From CAYQCE01 sp964415885 (lineage in GTDB: Bacteria > Zixibacteria > MSB-5A5 > JAABVY01 > JAHJOQ01), in the NCBI GenBank assembly GCA_964415885.1, contig CAYQCE010000045.1:1-30284 (forward strand): DNA of 30,284 bases. Direction: 5' to 3'. Shown here piece by piece: positions 15,038 through 22,710 of this stretch. Each line of letters starts with the position of its first letter. Position 1 is the stretch's first letter. A program made the position numbers and the translations under genes. The notes under the pieces were generated by a model. That model worked only from the letters and a program-made list of their open reading frames with translations, was not told the origin of the DNA and ran no database searches.

Positions 15038-16102
15038 TCAGTCCTTCACACACCTCACCGAAAAACCATTCACCTTCACATAGTCATAGCGATAGATATC
15101 AGATCGGGTATAGAAAAGGTGTCTGCTCCATGCTTCAGTGGTGTTGGTTTCATCGGATGCCCAGAAGTAGGCATTTGTACCTAATGCTGAAAACGCACCG
15201 TCTCGACCACGCTCTGCTCCGGGAAGCGCTGTGAATCCAACTTCATCAGTTGCGCCGGAATTTGGTGGAAGCCAATGGGCTGTTCCGGTCTCTTTCAACT
15301 TGTCACCCTCATCAGTACCATGAAATAAATAGCCGTCAGCTTCAGATTGACTCATACCGAGATACATTTCAAGTTGTTTCCAGTCATTGTCCGTTGGAAC
15401 ATGCCATCCCTCAGGTGCAATGCCTCTTGTATCGTTGACAGCGAACCAATTGTACAGTCTTCCGTATGTATCTACTACAAACGGGTCGTTGTTATGCTCG
15501 CAGTAAGCTCCCGTTGATAGATTCCCCCACTCGCTCGTTTCAGTTACTATTGGTATGGGATCGCCGTTGCGGTAATGAGTCACCTTCAGGTTCTCAGCCA
15601 TCCACCATTGATCGTCGATTTTGATCGTCTGATAGACATTCCCGTCGATATCCGTTACAGTCCCGACCAAGCCGTCCCAGGTCACGTCAATATCGATACC
15701 TCCCGTGATCCTGAGATGGATCGATGCGGAAGCAACCTCACCCGGGTTGACGGTGACAGTGTCGCCTCCGGATGCAAATAGCGTATCGCCTGAATTGTAT
15801 GCGGAGACGATTACCTCCCATTCTCCAATTCGCATGTCTGAGACGGAAGCCTCTGCTGTCAACGAATCAGTGTCAATCAAGAGATCGATGGAGACGGTTT
15901 CAGCCGTTGTCAAGTGCGTCATATCCGCCGTGACTTTGGCCACACTAAGCCCGAGCTGGTTAGCGGGCGCAAGAGACATTAGGAATGACATCCCGCCTCG
16001 TTCTGTCGGTGGCGATGTGACATCATTTGCGTCTTTGTCGCTACAGCCGACTGAAGCAAGTATGAGTATTGCGGCGACAGAGACTAAGAGTAGCGGTTTC
16101 AT
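15038..16102 (-). CDS. FISUMP-domain lipoprotein
   Basis: A 354-residue predicted lipoprotein. The signal peptide ends ASVGC. A beta-rich N-terminal part (about 30-150) is followed by a Fibrobacter succinogenes major paralogous (FISUMP) domain over about the last 200 residues. Signatures seen are DIDGNVYQTIKI..QWWMAENLK, YGRLYNWFAV, GWHVPTDNDWKQLE, GDKLKETG and the C-terminal GFSVRCVKD. The family is large in Fibrobacter and related FCB bacteria; it is surface-exposed with an unknown role. ATG at 16102 is chosen because ACTGGAGA lies eight bases upstream and it begins the signal peptide; an in-frame start 29 codons earlier has neither. The gene is bracketed by repeat-rich spacers sharing two elements. 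Confidence 0.93.
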   Translation of the reverse strand: MKPLLLVSVAAILILASVGCSDKDANDVTSPPTERGGMSFLMSLAPANQLGLSVAKVTADMTHLTTAETVSIDLLIDTDSLTAEASVSDMRIGEWEVIVSAYNSGDTLFASGGDTVTVNPGEVASASIHLRITGGIDIDVTWDGLVGTVTDIDGNVYQTIKIDDQWWMAENLKVTHYRNGDPIPIVTETSEWGNLSTGAYCEHNNDPFVVDTYGRLYNWFAVNDTRGIAPEGWHVPTDNDWKQLEMYLGMSQSEADGYLFHGTDEGDKLKETGTAHWLPPNSGATDEVGFTALPGAERGRDGAFSALGTNAYFWASDETNTTEAWSRHLFYTRSDIYRYDYVKVNGFSVRCVKD

Positions 16103-16331
16103 GGATTCTCCAGTTCTTTTGACATTCATCGAGGCTGTGACTGTCGGTTGGCGATTCACGGTGAAACTAATCTCCCGGCAATCTAACAATCGTGTTTTTC
16201 CCCGTCAAGAACTTTGACGCTTTGAGCAGCGGCGTTCTCTAATGACGCGCGGGGTGTACGCCAAGCACGAATTGAATAGCGGCTCCTTTGTTCGTGTTAT
16301 CTGCGGCATCATTCCCGGCATTTACAATATC

Positions 16332-16351
16332 ATTCCCGCGAAGGCGGGAAT
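16332..16351. repeat. ATTCCCGC-GAAG-GCGGGAAT palindrome
   Basis: A perfect eight-base stem with a GAAG loop in the context CATTCCCGC...GGGAATCCAGG. This palindrome type is widespread in intergenic DNA of many bacteria. A degenerate half-copy ends the window (about 30258-30275). Confidence 0.75.
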
Positions 16352-16468
16352 CCAGGCAAGGTTCGCGAAAACGAACTATAACTGCATTGGGCGATATCTG
16401 GAAACGAGGCTCGTTGTATCGGGAGGGCGCGGGCGTATCGATTGAGACATTCCTTGACTGACACGGTC

Positions 16469-16495
16469 CTGGCCCCCGCCTGCGCGGGGGTGACA
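16469..16495. repeat. CCCCGC-N4-GCGGGG palindromic element, copy 2
   Basis: Matches 14920-14946 at 26 of 27 bases. The stem is seven pairs here because of one extra C/G pair. Confidence 0.75.
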
Positions 16496-16566
16496 TTAAG
16501 AGGTGCGGGTGTCAGGAAGCGGTGCGGCGGTGTCAAAAGTGGGCGCGAAGGGTGTACCTGCCGTAG

Positions 16567-16589
16567 GTCAGGAGCCCTGTGCTCCTGAC
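16567..16589. repeat. GTCAGGAGC-family hairpin, compact copy
   Basis: GTCAGGAGC, loop CCTGT, GCTCCTGAC. The same arms are present at 513-565 with a longer centre. Confidence 0.65.
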
Positions 16590-16592
16590 GTT

Positions 16593-16612
16593 CGCGCCGA
16601 AGGCGCGTTTTT
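16593..16612 (+). terminator. terminator-like hairpin
   Basis: CGCGCC-GAA-GGCGCG followed by five T. There is no gene just upstream on this strand, so it may be part of the repeat region and not a functional terminator. Confidence 0.4.
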
Positions 16613-16628
16613 GGTACAACCATTGAAA

Positions 16629-16650
16629 GGTTGTGCCCTACTCAACTGCT
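16629..16650. repeat. 22-base direct repeat, copy 2
   Basis: Partner of 14889-14910, with a single mismatch (C for T at the fifth base from the end). Confidence 0.75.
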
Positions 16651-16740
16651 CCTGTTTCTGATTGACCCGCAGGCTTTGCTTTCGTACAATTATCCTACCC
16701 TATGCGGAACGCCCTGGCCGCTGAACCCCGATGAGGTAGC

Positions 16741-17817
16741 ATGGAAATACTGAACGATATCTACAGCACTCTCAAGTCGATGGTGCCGTCGATTAAGGCG
16801 CTAATAGTAATCCTCGCTGTGCTGATTGTCGTGAGGATTATACTCAACCGCAAGTACCGCGGCTCACTCGATCTGAAATTCCGACGGCAGATAGTCACGT
16901 TGTTAATTCTGTTTGTCGGGATGCTCGCGATCATATTGGTGCTGCCTTTATCCGACAGCGAACGCGGACAGCTTCTTAGCCTGATAGGAATCCTGCTATC
17001 GGCGGCGATAGCGCTGTCGTCTACGACAATCCTCGGAAACCTGATCGCGGGATTCATGCTTCGCGCGATTCGCCATTTCCGCGCGGGCGATTTCATCCGA
17101 GTTGGCGACTATTTCGGCCGAGTCTCCGACCGAGGTCTGTTTCATATCGAGGTGCAGACCGAGGACCGCGATCTTACAACATTCCCGAACATGTATCTGG
17201 TTACCAATCCGGTGACCGTATCACGATCCTCCGGCACGGTGATATCTGCGACCGTATCACTCGGCTATGAAGTGCCGCGCAAGAAGGCACAGGGTCTTCT
17301 TGCCCGAGCTGCCGAAGATGCTGCGCTCGTTGAGCCGTTCGTGCATGTAATCGAACTCGGCGATTTCTCGGTGACATACCGTGTGGCGGGATTGCTCAAA
17401 GAGGTAAAGCAGCTTATCTCCGCAAGATCGAAGCTGCGTGAGTTAATGCTCGACCGATTGCATGAGGCCGGAATCGAGATAGTCTCACCGACATTCATGA
17501 ATCAGCGGCCCCTGAAAGACGGGCAGGTCTTCATACCGCAGCGAGAGCATCACGATACAGCCGATCCCGAGAAGTCGTATTCCGAGCTGCCGGAGGAAGT
17601 CGTGTTCGACAAGGCCGAGGAGGCCGAGTCGACCGAGAAGCTAAAAGAGCGATACAAGAATCTCGGTGAGGAACTGGAGACGCTCAAGGAATCGCTTGGT
17701 AAGGCTGGTGCGGAAGAAAAGGATAGTCTGAAGAAGAGAATCGAGAGTATCAAGAACCGTCGGGATAGACTCGCGGACATCGTTGAACGCCGCCGGGAAG
17801 ATAAGAACAAGGATTAG
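16741..17817 (+). CDS. MscS-family mechanosensitive channel
   Basis: A 358-residue inner-membrane channel of the small-conductance mechanosensitive family, which releases solutes on osmotic downshock. Three membrane segments are seen at about 19-35, 51-70 and 76-110. The pore helix has the alternating Ala/Gly pattern and leads into the beta domain (FRAGDFIRVGDYFGRV, then TFPNMYLVTNPV). The C-terminal vestibule runs to about 270. An extra tail of about 80 residues (280-358) is strongly charged and coiled-coil-like and is not found in the minimal MscS. GATGAGGT precedes the ATG. The gene is monocistronic as far as can be seen. Confidence 0.92.
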   Translation: MEILNDIYSTLKSMVPSIKALIVILAVLIVVRIILNRKYRGSLDLKFRRQIVTLLILFVGMLAIILVLPLSDSERGQLLSLIGILLSAAIALSSTTILGNLIAGFMLRAIRHFRAGDFIRVGDYFGRVSDRGLFHIEVQTEDRDLTTFPNMYLVTNPVTVSRSSGTVISATVSLGYEVPRKKAQGLLARAAEDAALVEPFVHVIELGDFSVTYRVAGLLKEVKQLISARSKLRELMLDRLHEAGIEIVSPTFMNQRPLKDGQVFIPQREHHDTADPEKSYSELPEEVVFDKAEEAESTEKLKERYKNLGEELETLKESLGKAGAEEKDSLKKRIESIKNRRDRLADIVERRREDKNKD

Positions 17818-18139
17818 GGGAGGAGTGCCTCACGTAGTGTTCCGCAATATGGAGTCTGGTGCTGCGTATTTCGTTTCGACCTGCTCTTAAGCAATTTCTG
17901 TCTCACGAGATACGGGGAGGCGGAGCGAGTCCGCGAGGCAATTCGAATTGCGCTCGACAGAGTTTGGGTTGCTCAACACATCGGGAGATCAGCCAATGAA
18001 GAGTCTTGCCATGTATGTCCTTATACTCGCCCCGTTCATTTCGACCCGCTACTGGGCGGGCGTCACGCAAGCTCAGGACGCCGAGAACTAAGCCGCTATT
18101 CGGCTGCAACTCTGGCACACAAACGCTTGCACCCGATGC
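17818..18139. other. spacer with possible small gene
   Basis: There is no long gene between the MscS stop and the convergent CBS gene. A 31-codon frame with a good ribosome binding site and signal-peptide character lies at 17996-18091. Nothing else was recognised; the first part contains GGCGGAGCGAGTCCGCGAGGC, which could form a small hairpin. Confidence 0.4.
17996..18091 (+). CDS. possible 31-residue secreted peptide or remnant
   Basis: ATG preceded by GGGAGA at eight bases. The product begins MKSLAMYVLILAPFIS and ends TQAQDAEN, the look of a Sec signal peptide (basic start, hydrophobic core, Ala-x-Ala near the end) with almost no mature part. It may be a genuine small exported peptide, or the surviving N-terminus of a secreted protein whose remainder was deleted. 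There is no homology evidence either way. Confidence 0.35.
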   Translation: MKSLAMYVLILAPFISTRYWAGVTQAQDAEN

Positions 18140-18550
18140 TCACTTCGTGAGCTCTTCGAGCCGTTCGAGGGTCAGCCCGAATTCGGGCGGTTCCGCTTCC
18201 TTTCGGATGTAGGTCCCCACGATATCCTGATCTTCGTTGAGGACCATTACTCTGTCGGCCTGCTTCTCCCGAAGAAGTTGATCGACTTCGCGTGCCGGTT
18301 GATCCTGATCGCAGTAAATGACCTCCGGATGGAGCAACTCATTCACAACGGTCTTCTTGAGATCACCCTCCGGCATCTCCAGCTTCTGACGAATATCCCT
18401 TGCCCGGACTATACCGACTATCCGACGGTCTTCTGTAACCGGCAGATCGGGGATTCGTCTTCGGAGCATTATCTCAGCGGCTTTACCGATTGGCGTGTCC
18501 ACAGGTATCGATTCGTATGAATCTGTCATTATGTCTCGAACGTACAGCAT
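18140..18550 (-). CDS. CBS-domain protein
   Basis: A 136-residue cytoplasmic protein made of a CBS pair (about 5-60 and 70-125): RDIMTDSYESIPVDTPIGKAAEIM, then DLPVTEDRRIVGIVRARDI, and the second unit VNELLHPEVIYCDQDQPAREVDQLL...DRVMVLNEDQDIVGTYI. CBS pairs bind adenosyl nucleotides and usually regulate a partner. The gene starts 12 bases after the PRC-barrel gene and has its own GGGGAGG site, so the two are co-transcribed. The partner regulated is unknown. Confidence 0.93.
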   Translation of the reverse strand: MLYVRDIMTDSYESIPVDTPIGKAAEIMLRRRIPDLPVTEDRRIVGIVRARDIRQKLEMPEGDLKKTVVNELLHPEVIYCDQDQPAREVDQLLREKQADRVMVLNEDQDIVGTYIRKEAEPPEFGLTLERLEELTK

Positions 18551-18562
18551 ATCTACCTCCCC

Positions 18563-19324
18563 TTACTTCTTCCAGTACTTCGGGCGACCGTAATAGTCAT
18601 AGAGTTTCTCCTCGTTCTGGCGGTTGACCGGTGCGTTGGCGTCGAACTCGGGAGCGTTCTCGACCCCTTCCCTGGTAAGCTCGACATGCACCGCCTTGTC
18701 GCCCCAATTAACTCTATCGATCCACGGCATCGCCAGAAGGACGGTTCGATTCTTGAGAAACTTCTGCGTATCCACGACCACGTGTCTCACGACCCAATCT
18801 TTGTCATCGACGAGGAAATCGGCGACCTGGCCGATCTTGTCATCGCGAGCCTCGATGACATACCTAATCATCTCGTTTGCGCTCCGGAGGTGCGGGTCGC
18901 CCTCGCCCTCCTCGGCCATGTCAGTGCGCGATCCTCGAGATGCCGTGTGTTGCTCGGGAAGACCGGATGGTGTCGCCTCGGCAGGCGTAAGAGTATCTTT
19001 GCCCCAGTAGGGTTGCCATCCGAAATGCTGGTGCACCGCGACTTCGTGCTGGCGAGACACCGGCTCCTTTTCGGAGATTTCCGGACTGTTTTCGATCGCC
19101 TCTTTCGTCAGTTCCAGCGGAAATCTCTGAGATTCCCAGTCGGGGCTGCCTACTGTCTTCGGCGGTACTACGACCTTTCGCCCGGGAAGCCATCCGCCTG
19201 TGTCTATGACGAGATACCTGACGGACCAATCTTGATCGTCTATCAATAAATCGGCGACACGGCCAATTTCACCATCTGTAGCTGATACCTTATACCCTGT
19301 TAACTGATCTATGCTCCGTAACAT
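18563..19324 (-). CDS. tandem PRC-barrel protein
   Basis: A 253-residue protein with two PRC-barrel domains. The first (residues 1 to about 110) has SIDQLTGYKVSATDGEIGRVADLLIDDQDWSVRYLVIDT, and the second (about 150-253) has IRYVIEARDDKIGQVADFLVDDKDWVVRHVVVDT. Each is followed by a W..P/D or "NAPEFD..APVNRQ.E..LY.YYG" segment. The arrangement matches stand-alone PRC-barrel proteins linked in other bacteria to stress or photosynthetic reaction-centre-like partners; the role here is unknown. ATG at 19324 is preferred over a longer frame because AAAGGAG precedes it and MLRSIDQLTGY is the usual family start. Confidence 0.92.
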   Translation of the reverse strand: MLRSIDQLTGYKVSATDGEIGRVADLLIDDQDWSVRYLVIDTGGWLPGRKVVVPPKTVGSPDWESQRFPLELTKEAIENSPEISEKEPVSRQHEVAVHQHFGWQPYWGKDTLTPAEATPSGLPEQHTASRGSRTDMAEEGEGDPHLRSANEMIRYVIEARDDKIGQVADFLVDDKDWVVRHVVVDTQKFLKNRTVLLAMPWIDRVNWGDKAVHVELTREGVENAPEFDANAPVNRQNEEKLYDYYGRPKYWKK

Positions 19325-19412
19325 TACCTGGCAAACTCCTTTCGTAGTGATCGAGGTACATATGACTCCGATGTGCGCAAATGAATAACTAAACCGGGCA
19401 GTTGTAGCGCGG

Positions 19413-19910
19413 TTAAAAAAGAACGCCGAACAGCACACGGATGTCTGGTATATCTCCGAGGCCGATCCGTCCCTCGATATTGTATCGATATGGGCTGTTC
19501 AGATCCAGCCAGGCGCCGCCGTTGAGAGACAGTCCAATATCGGATTGATTGTCAAACTCATCATGAAAGTACAGAGCGATCGTCGGACCGGCGGAGATGT
19601 AAAACGATCCCGCGCTGCCTTCCTGCTTGATCGGGATGCTGATCCTGAAATCGGGGTTGAGTGTGATCGTAAATAGATCGTCACCGAGACCCGCGTCCGC
19701 ACTCGGAGCGAATCTGACTGGCTCGAAGAGATATCCCGAAACGGCTTGTGCGCCGATCACGAACTGGTCCGGGTCGAGTCCGATTCCCACTCTCGGCCCG
19801 ATTGCGTCGAGTACGTCGTTGGCGCCACGCGTGCTTGTCGGGAGTGCGAGTAGAAGAGTAATCAACAGAAGAAGGGCTGTAATTCCGTTCAGTGGTCGTG
19901 TGTTAGGCAC
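19413..19910 (-). CDS. small outer-membrane barrel-like protein
   Basis: A 165-residue exported protein with a signal peptide (hydrophobic core LLLLITLLLALP, cleavage near TRGA). The mature part has alternating polar/hydrophobic strands (GPRVGIGLD, FVIGAQAVSGYLF, SFYISAGPTIALYF, YNIEGRIGLGD) and ends in phenylalanine (VLFGVLF), the C-terminal signal of beta-barrel outer-membrane proteins. It is small for a full barrel (about eight strands possible). The GTG start is favoured by AAGGA six bases upstream. The sigma-like fragment lies 142 bases upstream on the same strand. Confidence 0.82.
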   Translation of the reverse strand: MPNTRPLNGITALLLLITLLLALPTSTRGANDVLDAIGPRVGIGLDPDQFVIGAQAVSGYLFEPVRFAPSADAGLGDDLFTITLNPDFRISIPIKQEGSAGSFYISAGPTIALYFHDEFDNQSDIGLSLNGGAWLDLNSPYRYNIEGRIGLGDIPDIRVLFGVLF

Positions 19911-20052
19911 ATCCAGTCCTTTCTCATATCAGTTTGCTTTGTTGGTACTGCTACTCTGATGAACATAACAGAACAGTGACGGGTTCCGAAGTAACGACCT
20001 CGGACGATATTAAGTTGGTGCGATATAATGGGTTGGTTGCGCAGCGAGGCGT

Positions 20053-20391
20053 CTATTCTATCACGACGGCGGGGCCATCGAGATGCGGATAATACTCTCC
20101 GCTGGCCCTGCTGGCATGCTCGAAACGAACCGCTCTCTTCTTGAGGTGGTTCTTTGAGAGATTGCTCAGGATCGTGTGGAACCACGAAAAGAAGGGCATC
20201 TGCGGATTGTAGCGATTCCGCGTCTGGTGTATCCGCACGAATGTCTCTTGAGAGAGATCGGTGGCGTCGTCATGGTTCCCTACGAGACTGAGCTCGATGT
20301 AGTATGCACGCTTCTTGTATCGATTAACGAGTTCCTCATAGGTTTTCGAATCACCCTTCTGCGTTTCCGCCGTGAGTATACCATCCGGCAA
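20053..20391 (-). CDS. ECF-type sigma factor with region 2 only
   Basis: A 112-residue protein equal to region 2 of an ECF-type sigma-70 factor: YEELVNRYKKRAYYIELSLVG, the core-binding DATDLSQETFVRIHQ, and the promoter-melting/-10 segment FFSWFHTILSNLSKNHLKKR. After about 20 more residues the frame stops at a TAG, and region 4 (-35 recognition) is absent. The following 142 bases contain no region 4 in any frame before the next gene. ECF factors are normally 170-200 residues. It may be a remnant after deletion, or a region-2-only cofactor such as Bacillus RsoA. The only available start is TTG with a poor ribosome binding site, which leans towards a remnant or a start misread here. Confidence 0.75.
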   Translation of the reverse strand: MPDGILTAETQKGDSKTYEELVNRYKKRAYYIELSLVGNHDDATDLSQETFVRIHQTRNRYNPQMPFFSWFHTILSNLSKNHLKKRAVRFEHASRASGEYYPHLDGPAVVIE

Positions 20392-20623
20392 ACCCTTATA
20401 TTCTTTCCTACTGGAGATTCACAGTCAGGAGGATCGTATTATTCAACGTGTTTGAGTCCGTAGTGAAAAAAGGCCCCTAAGTTCCGCTTGCGCAAGAAGA
20501 AAAGTGGGTGTCGAATGAGCAATTATCCACCTCGCTCGGAACAATGCACGAGTACTGTCACTTACAGACGATAGGGAGATGGATGAACCTGAGCAGAGAT
20601 TGCTCGAGATTCAAGGAGATGCT

Positions 20624-21214
20624 ATGGCTATTGAGTTACCCGAACTGCCTTTTCCAAAGGATTCTCTCGCGCCCGAGATTTCTGAGAGGACACTCGATTT
20701 CCACTATGGTAAACACCACAAGGCGTATGTTGATAAGGCCAACGGAATGATATCCGGCACGGAATTCGAGGGCATGAAGCTCGAGGAGATTATCAGGAAG
20801 ACAGCCGGTGACAAAGACAAAGTCGGAATCTTCAATAACTGCGCGCAGGCATGGAATCACACGTTCTACTGGCAGTGCCTCAGATCCGGAGGGGGAGGGG
20901 AACCGTCCGGAGAGATTGCAAAGAAGATTCAGTCGGATTTTGGCGGTTATGACAAATTCGTCGAAGAGTTCAAGAACGCGGGGGCAACTCAGTTCGGCAG
21001 TGGTTGGGCGTGGCTCGTGCTCGACGGAGGCAAGCTGAAGGTCATGAAGACACTGAACGCGGATACTCCGCTCGCTCACGGCTTCAAGCCGCTTCTCACT
21101 GTCGACGTCTGGGAGCACGCGTATTACCTCGATTACCAGAATCGCAGGCCCGACTACCTAACGACATTCGTAGATAAGCTTATTAATTGGGAGTTCGTTA
21201 ACTCGCTATTGTAA
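20624..21214 (+). CDS. sodB: iron superoxide dismutase
   Basis: A 196-residue cytoplasmic dismutase, converting superoxide to oxygen and peroxide. The four metal ligands are His27 (LDFHYGKHH), His79 (AWNHTFYW), Asp161 and His165 (VDVWEHAYY). The Fe-type signature is present: Gln75 in NNCAQAWNH and Ala146 in TLNADTPL, where Mn-enzymes have Gly and Gln; Fe is therefore expected, although cambialistic use cannot be excluded. ATG at 20624 is chosen by AAGGAGA six bases upstream and by the family start MAIELP; an ATG 15 codons earlier would overlap its own site. The gene is convergent with the Omp85-like gene, and a hairpin lies between them. Confidence 0.97.
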   Translation: MAIELPELPFPKDSLAPEISERTLDFHYGKHHKAYVDKANGMISGTEFEGMKLEEIIRKTAGDKDKVGIFNNCAQAWNHTFYWQCLRSGGGGEPSGEIAKKIQSDFGGYDKFVEEFKNAGATQFGSGWAWLVLDGGKLKVMKTLNADTPLAHGFKPLLTVDVWEHAYYLDYQNRRPDYLTTFVDKLINWEFVNSLL

Positions 21215-21228
21215 CGGCTCCAAAGCGA

Positions 21229-21252
21229 GGCGGGAGGTGCAAGCCTCCCGCC
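21229..21252. terminator. hairpin between convergent genes
   Basis: GGCGGGAGG, loop TGCAAG, CCTCCCGCC: a perfect nine-base GC-rich stem 15 bases after the sodB stop and 37 bases from the stop of the convergent Omp85-like gene. There is no T-tract on either strand, so it may act as a roadblock or mRNA end-protector and not as an intrinsic terminator. Confidence 0.55.
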
Positions 21253-21288
21253 GAACCCCGCTCAAGTGAAGCTCACGTAAAGATCGAA

Positions 21289-22557
21289 TCAGAAGAACTG
21301 CCCCGCTGAAATGTAATAAGTGTATTCTCCCGTCCTGGTATTGAAGGCCACATCCGCACGGCCAATCGCATTGTAAAACCGCACGAGTGCAAGCCGAGCT
21401 CCGATTCCGTAAGTCAGGTACGATTCCTCAATCAGGCTCTTGACCGACTGTTTGTCGTCCCAGGCATAGCCAAAATCGACGAACGCGGCGAGCTGGCTGT
21501 GCAGCCAACTGTTCTGAATAGCTCGCATACGGATTTCATTGTTCGAAAAATATATCTTGCTGCCGCGCCTGACTTTGTCCTCTTCGCCCCGTATGTTGGA
21601 ATGTCCCGACACCGCGTAGAGTGGGAGCAACTCAGCAGTCTTGGATGTGCCGAAGAAGAATTTGTTGCAGAAGTTGAAACGGTCGTTGAGACTTACGAAG
21701 CTGCTGGCGTGCATATACACATTGAAGAACTTCGGACGGTAGTCGTCTCTGTCATACGAGAAAAGCTCACCGATTACAGCGATCTCCTGCCCGTCGAAAA
21801 AGAAATTGTCGTAGTAGACTCGGCCGAATGTCACGCCTGCGGAGTACTTCAGCTTGACCTGATCGCGTTCCGGTTCGAGGTTAATCGGCTCGAGAGTGTC
21901 CGGAAGCAGAGTGTAGCGCTCCCTGGAGTACTGGAAACCCAGCCCCGCGAGGAACATCTCTGAAAACCGTCTCTGCACACCAGTAGCTGCGACGGTGCGC
22001 TTGCGGTCATACTCGAAGGCGTACCTCTCACCAAGCCGATCCGCTGGTTCTCGCGAATGTTTCCGGGCGAAGGATAGAGAGACGGAATAGTATCTCGAGA
22101 GGAGCCGTGGCATATTGAGCCACCAACTGTACGAACTGCGGTCTTCGAAGTAGGAATAGATGAAACCCGGTTCGATGTAGGTGCCGAGGAAGTTTTTGTC
22201 GAGTATGCCGATATCGATGTCGAGATTGTCGATCTCGCCGCCTACGTTGAGTAGCGGAATAAGAGTCCAGACTTCGTCGAGCCTGTACTCGATTATCAGC
22301 CCGGTAGATGTGTGATGTGTATCGGACTCCACTTTTGAGAAGATCGAGAGCGTCGCAAGCCGTTTGCGGTCGAGAGTCCAGGTCTCTAAGTCGAATTCGG
22401 AGCCCTCAGTCAGGTCTATTTCGTTGCGCAGCACCCACTCCTGCGTCTTAAAATCACCCGTGAAACGGACCTCTTCGACCGTCCTCGCGGATGCATCCTG
22501 AGCAAACCACACTAATGCGATTGCCGTGAGCGCTGTAATCTGCCTCATCAATGTCAA
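21289..22557 (-). CDS. single-POTRA Omp85-like outer-membrane protein
   Basis: A 422-residue exported protein: signal peptide (cleavage after DASA), one POTRA domain at about 25-95 (TVEEVRFTGDFKTQEWVLRNEIDLTEGSEFD, LFSKVES-type turn) and a C-terminal barrel from about 110 with strand repeats and the Omp85 motif region HSNIRGEE near the penultimate strands. It ends in FF. Omp85 proteins insert or translocate proteins or lipids at the outer membrane. BamA has five POTRAs and about 800 residues, so this is a short relative nearer to the metallophosphoesterase- or patatin-linked single-POTRA barrels. The TTG start has GAGGAG at good spacing; an ATG three codons later is possible. Confidence 0.85.
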   Translation of the reverse strand: MTLMRQITALTAIALVWFAQDASARTVEEVRFTGDFKTQEWVLRNEIDLTEGSEFDLETWTLDRKRLATLSIFSKVESDTHHTSTGLIIEYRLDEVWTLIPLLNVGGEIDNLDIDIGILDKNFLGTYIEPGFIYSYFEDRSSYSWWLNMPRLLSRYYSVSLSFARKHSREPADRLGERYAFEYDRKRTVAATGVQRRFSEMFLAGLGFQYSRERYTLLPDTLEPINLEPERDQVKLKYSAGVTFGRVYYDNFFFDGQEIAVIGELFSYDRDDYRPKFFNVYMHASSFVSLNDRFNFCNKFFFGTSKTAELLPLYAVSGHSNIRGEEDKVRRGSKIYFSNNEIRMRAIQNSWLHSQLAAFVDFGYAWDDKQSVKSLIEESYLTYGIGARLALVRFYNAIGRADVAFNTRTGEYTYYISAGQFF

Positions 22558-22710
22558 AAATACTCCTCAGAATCGAGAGCACATATTACCGTTTTCGGCT
22601 GGAATACGCAACCTAAAGACGATTTTGAGCCGTCGTCGTTAAGGCGTTTCCATGATTACCGATAATCCGGATAGACAGGTGAAAATACCTGCCCTGTATC
22701 TGGAGATCGG

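Larger units (their letters stand above)
16103..16740. repeat. repeat-rich spacer, right flank of FISUMP gene
   Basis: No gene is visible. Elements in order: an ATTCCCGC hairpin (16332-16351), the 27-base palindromic element (16469-16495), a GTCAGGAGC hairpin (16567-16589), a terminator-like hairpin (16593-16612) and the 22-base direct repeat (16629-16650). The promoter of the FISUMP gene must lie in the first part, but none was recognised with confidence. Confidence 0.65.

Noticed and set aside
14646..15234. Two plus-strand frames (14646-14912 and 14893-15234) after recN
   Set aside because: They are built from dispersed repeat sequence and the antisense of the FISUMP gene, without ribosome binding sites.
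17903..18118. A 71-codon minus-strand frame
   Set aside because: It has no ribosome binding site or family match and lies opposite the better-supported 31-codon frame.
19889..20185. A 98-codon minus-strand frame overlapping the end of the sigma fragment, considered as a frameshifted region 4
   Set aside because: Its translation has no helix-turn-helix or any region 4 motif, and codes through the start of the next gene, so a frameshift does not restore a full sigma factor.
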